Program-made: the position numbers and the translations under genes
In this document: piece by piece, positions 63,382-64,000 of the stretch
Layout of the letters: each line of letters starts with the position of its first letter
How positions within the stretch are numbered: the first letter of the stretch is position 1
DNA from: Diadema setosum
Taxonomy: Eukaryota; Echinodermata; Echinoidea; Diadematoida; Diadematidae
Reading direction: 5' to 3'
Length of the DNA: 64,000 nucleotides
Assembly (NCBI RefSeq): GCF_964275005.1
Contig: NC_092706.1
Span: 25,640,942 to 25,704,941, forward strand
The notes under the pieces: model-generated
What the model was told of the DNA's origin: nothing
The model's database searches: none
Seen by the model: only the letters and a program-made list of their open reading frames with translations

Positions 63382-63657
63382 GGTTTATTAAGCCGCAAGT
63401 AGGCTGGGCGCTGCCAATTTCGCAGTACTCGTAATTCACCAATGGGTCAGTGGTGTAACACCACGCCCAATTACCCCCGTCAGGATTTCGGCAAAAGTTG
63501 TGGTCGCCCAGTCCCTTGGTAGGGTGTTCTTGTAATTGCTGGTGATTGTGCGGCGTTTGCGATGTCCATTTCTGACAAGTCGTGCCGTTTCTAGTCTTGT
63601 TTACAGTACCCCTGTAGTCCACCGCCCTCAGAAAGTCGGTGAAACATTCAACGTCAT
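63382..63657 (-). CDS. Kringle domain exon, penultimate coding exon of a minus-strand gene
   Basis: Acceptor TCACATAAAG lies before 63657 and donor ACC|GTACGT lies after 63382; phase 1-1 (92 codons). It reads DVECFTDFLRAVDYRGTVNK, then GTTCQKWTSQTPHNHQQLQE, then GLGDHNFCRNPDGGNWAWCY, then TTDPLVNYEYCEIGSAQPTC and GLIN. It is a complete kringle, very close to the exon at 61493-61761. The gene continues to the right of the window; its other domains are unknown. Confidence 0.85.
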
Positions 63658-64000
63658 CTTTATGTGAGAGTGAGTGTGAATGATAAAGATGCATGAATTA
63701 ACAAGCAGGCACCAATAAAGCGACTAAAACATGATAAAGGCAAATTAGAATGCATAACCAATACATGGGTACAAAAACTACGCACTGAATTGGTCGAAAT
63801 CGTAAATTTGGTAAATGTAATGAACTCCCAAAACAGTGCCCGATATCATCTCTGCTTGAAAGAAAACTACTGTGTTATTAATGATTTCTAATGACATAAA
63901 GTATAATACTTACTTCTTATTTGTACTCAGCAAAATATTTAACTGCACTAATTGTTGTTCAATAAACAAGAAAGATATGAAATAGCACGTTTTATCATTA
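63658..64000 (-). other. Intron or flank of the kringle gene up to the window edge
   Basis: No further exon is seen. The sequence repeats that found upstream of the 61761 exon, in line with tandem duplication of exon plus intron. Confidence 0.5.

Overview
The window looks like genomic DNA from a marine invertebrate deuterostome. An echinoderm is the best guess; this is an inference from style, not proof. The signs are AT-rich, intron-rich sequence, extracellular domain modules (CUB-like, SRCR, WSC, CCP/sushi, kringle) on exons with phase-1 borders, many decayed CR1/L2-type LINEs, foldback and MITE-like elements, and microsatellites. There are no bacterial-style operons, no rRNA and no CRISPR array.

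The main gene runs on the + strand from about 1449 to 48806. I could rebuild 11 coding exons whose splice sites and phases all agree (1449-1542, 2070-2402, 7767-7988, 25184-25261, 27715-27999, 28674-28883, 40384-40599, 41761-41958, 44912-45133, 45572-45677, 46469-48806). Together they total 4302 bases, or 1433 residues plus a stop. The predicted product is a single-pass type I receptor: signal peptide, divergent CUB-like domain, SRCR domain (split over two exons), WSC domain, four CCP/sushi domains, one membrane segment, a KKKKR stop-transfer, and a cytoplasmic tail of about 785 residues. The tail carries six tandem units of 56-67 residues packed with tyrosine motifs (YATV, YATA, YSPL, YSLL), then looser YATV, YAEV and YAEL motifs. 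I do not recognise a named gene with this layout. It is the most interesting object here: a candidate orphan signalling receptor with an expandable SH2-docking tail.

Upstream (1-325) are the last two exons of another + strand gene that I do not recognise. At the far end, on the minus strand, two closely similar kringle exons (63382-63657, then 61493-61761) belong to a gene entering from beyond 64000. The kringle at 61493-61761 ends in a stop codon.

Most of the rest is mobile DNA inside the receptor's introns. Intron 2 (2.4-7.8 kb) holds minus-strand LINE pieces and a CGAAT-rich inverted-repeat element. Intron 3 (8.0-25.2 kb) holds a 5.95-kb palindromic element nested in a LINE, four more LINE bodies, a Helentron-like insertion and a 521-bp tandem array. 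Intron 6 (28.9-40.4 kb) holds a nest of elements: a 5.3-kb long-TIR element inside a MITE, inside a roughly 214-bp tandem array, between perfect 16-bp inverted repeats. A second, 6.4-kb copy of the long-TIR element lies downstream at 51115-57482. Intron 8 holds a Helentron-like element with a clear 3' hairpin and CTAG end. From 57.5 to 61.5 kb I see only LINE remnants and microsatellites.
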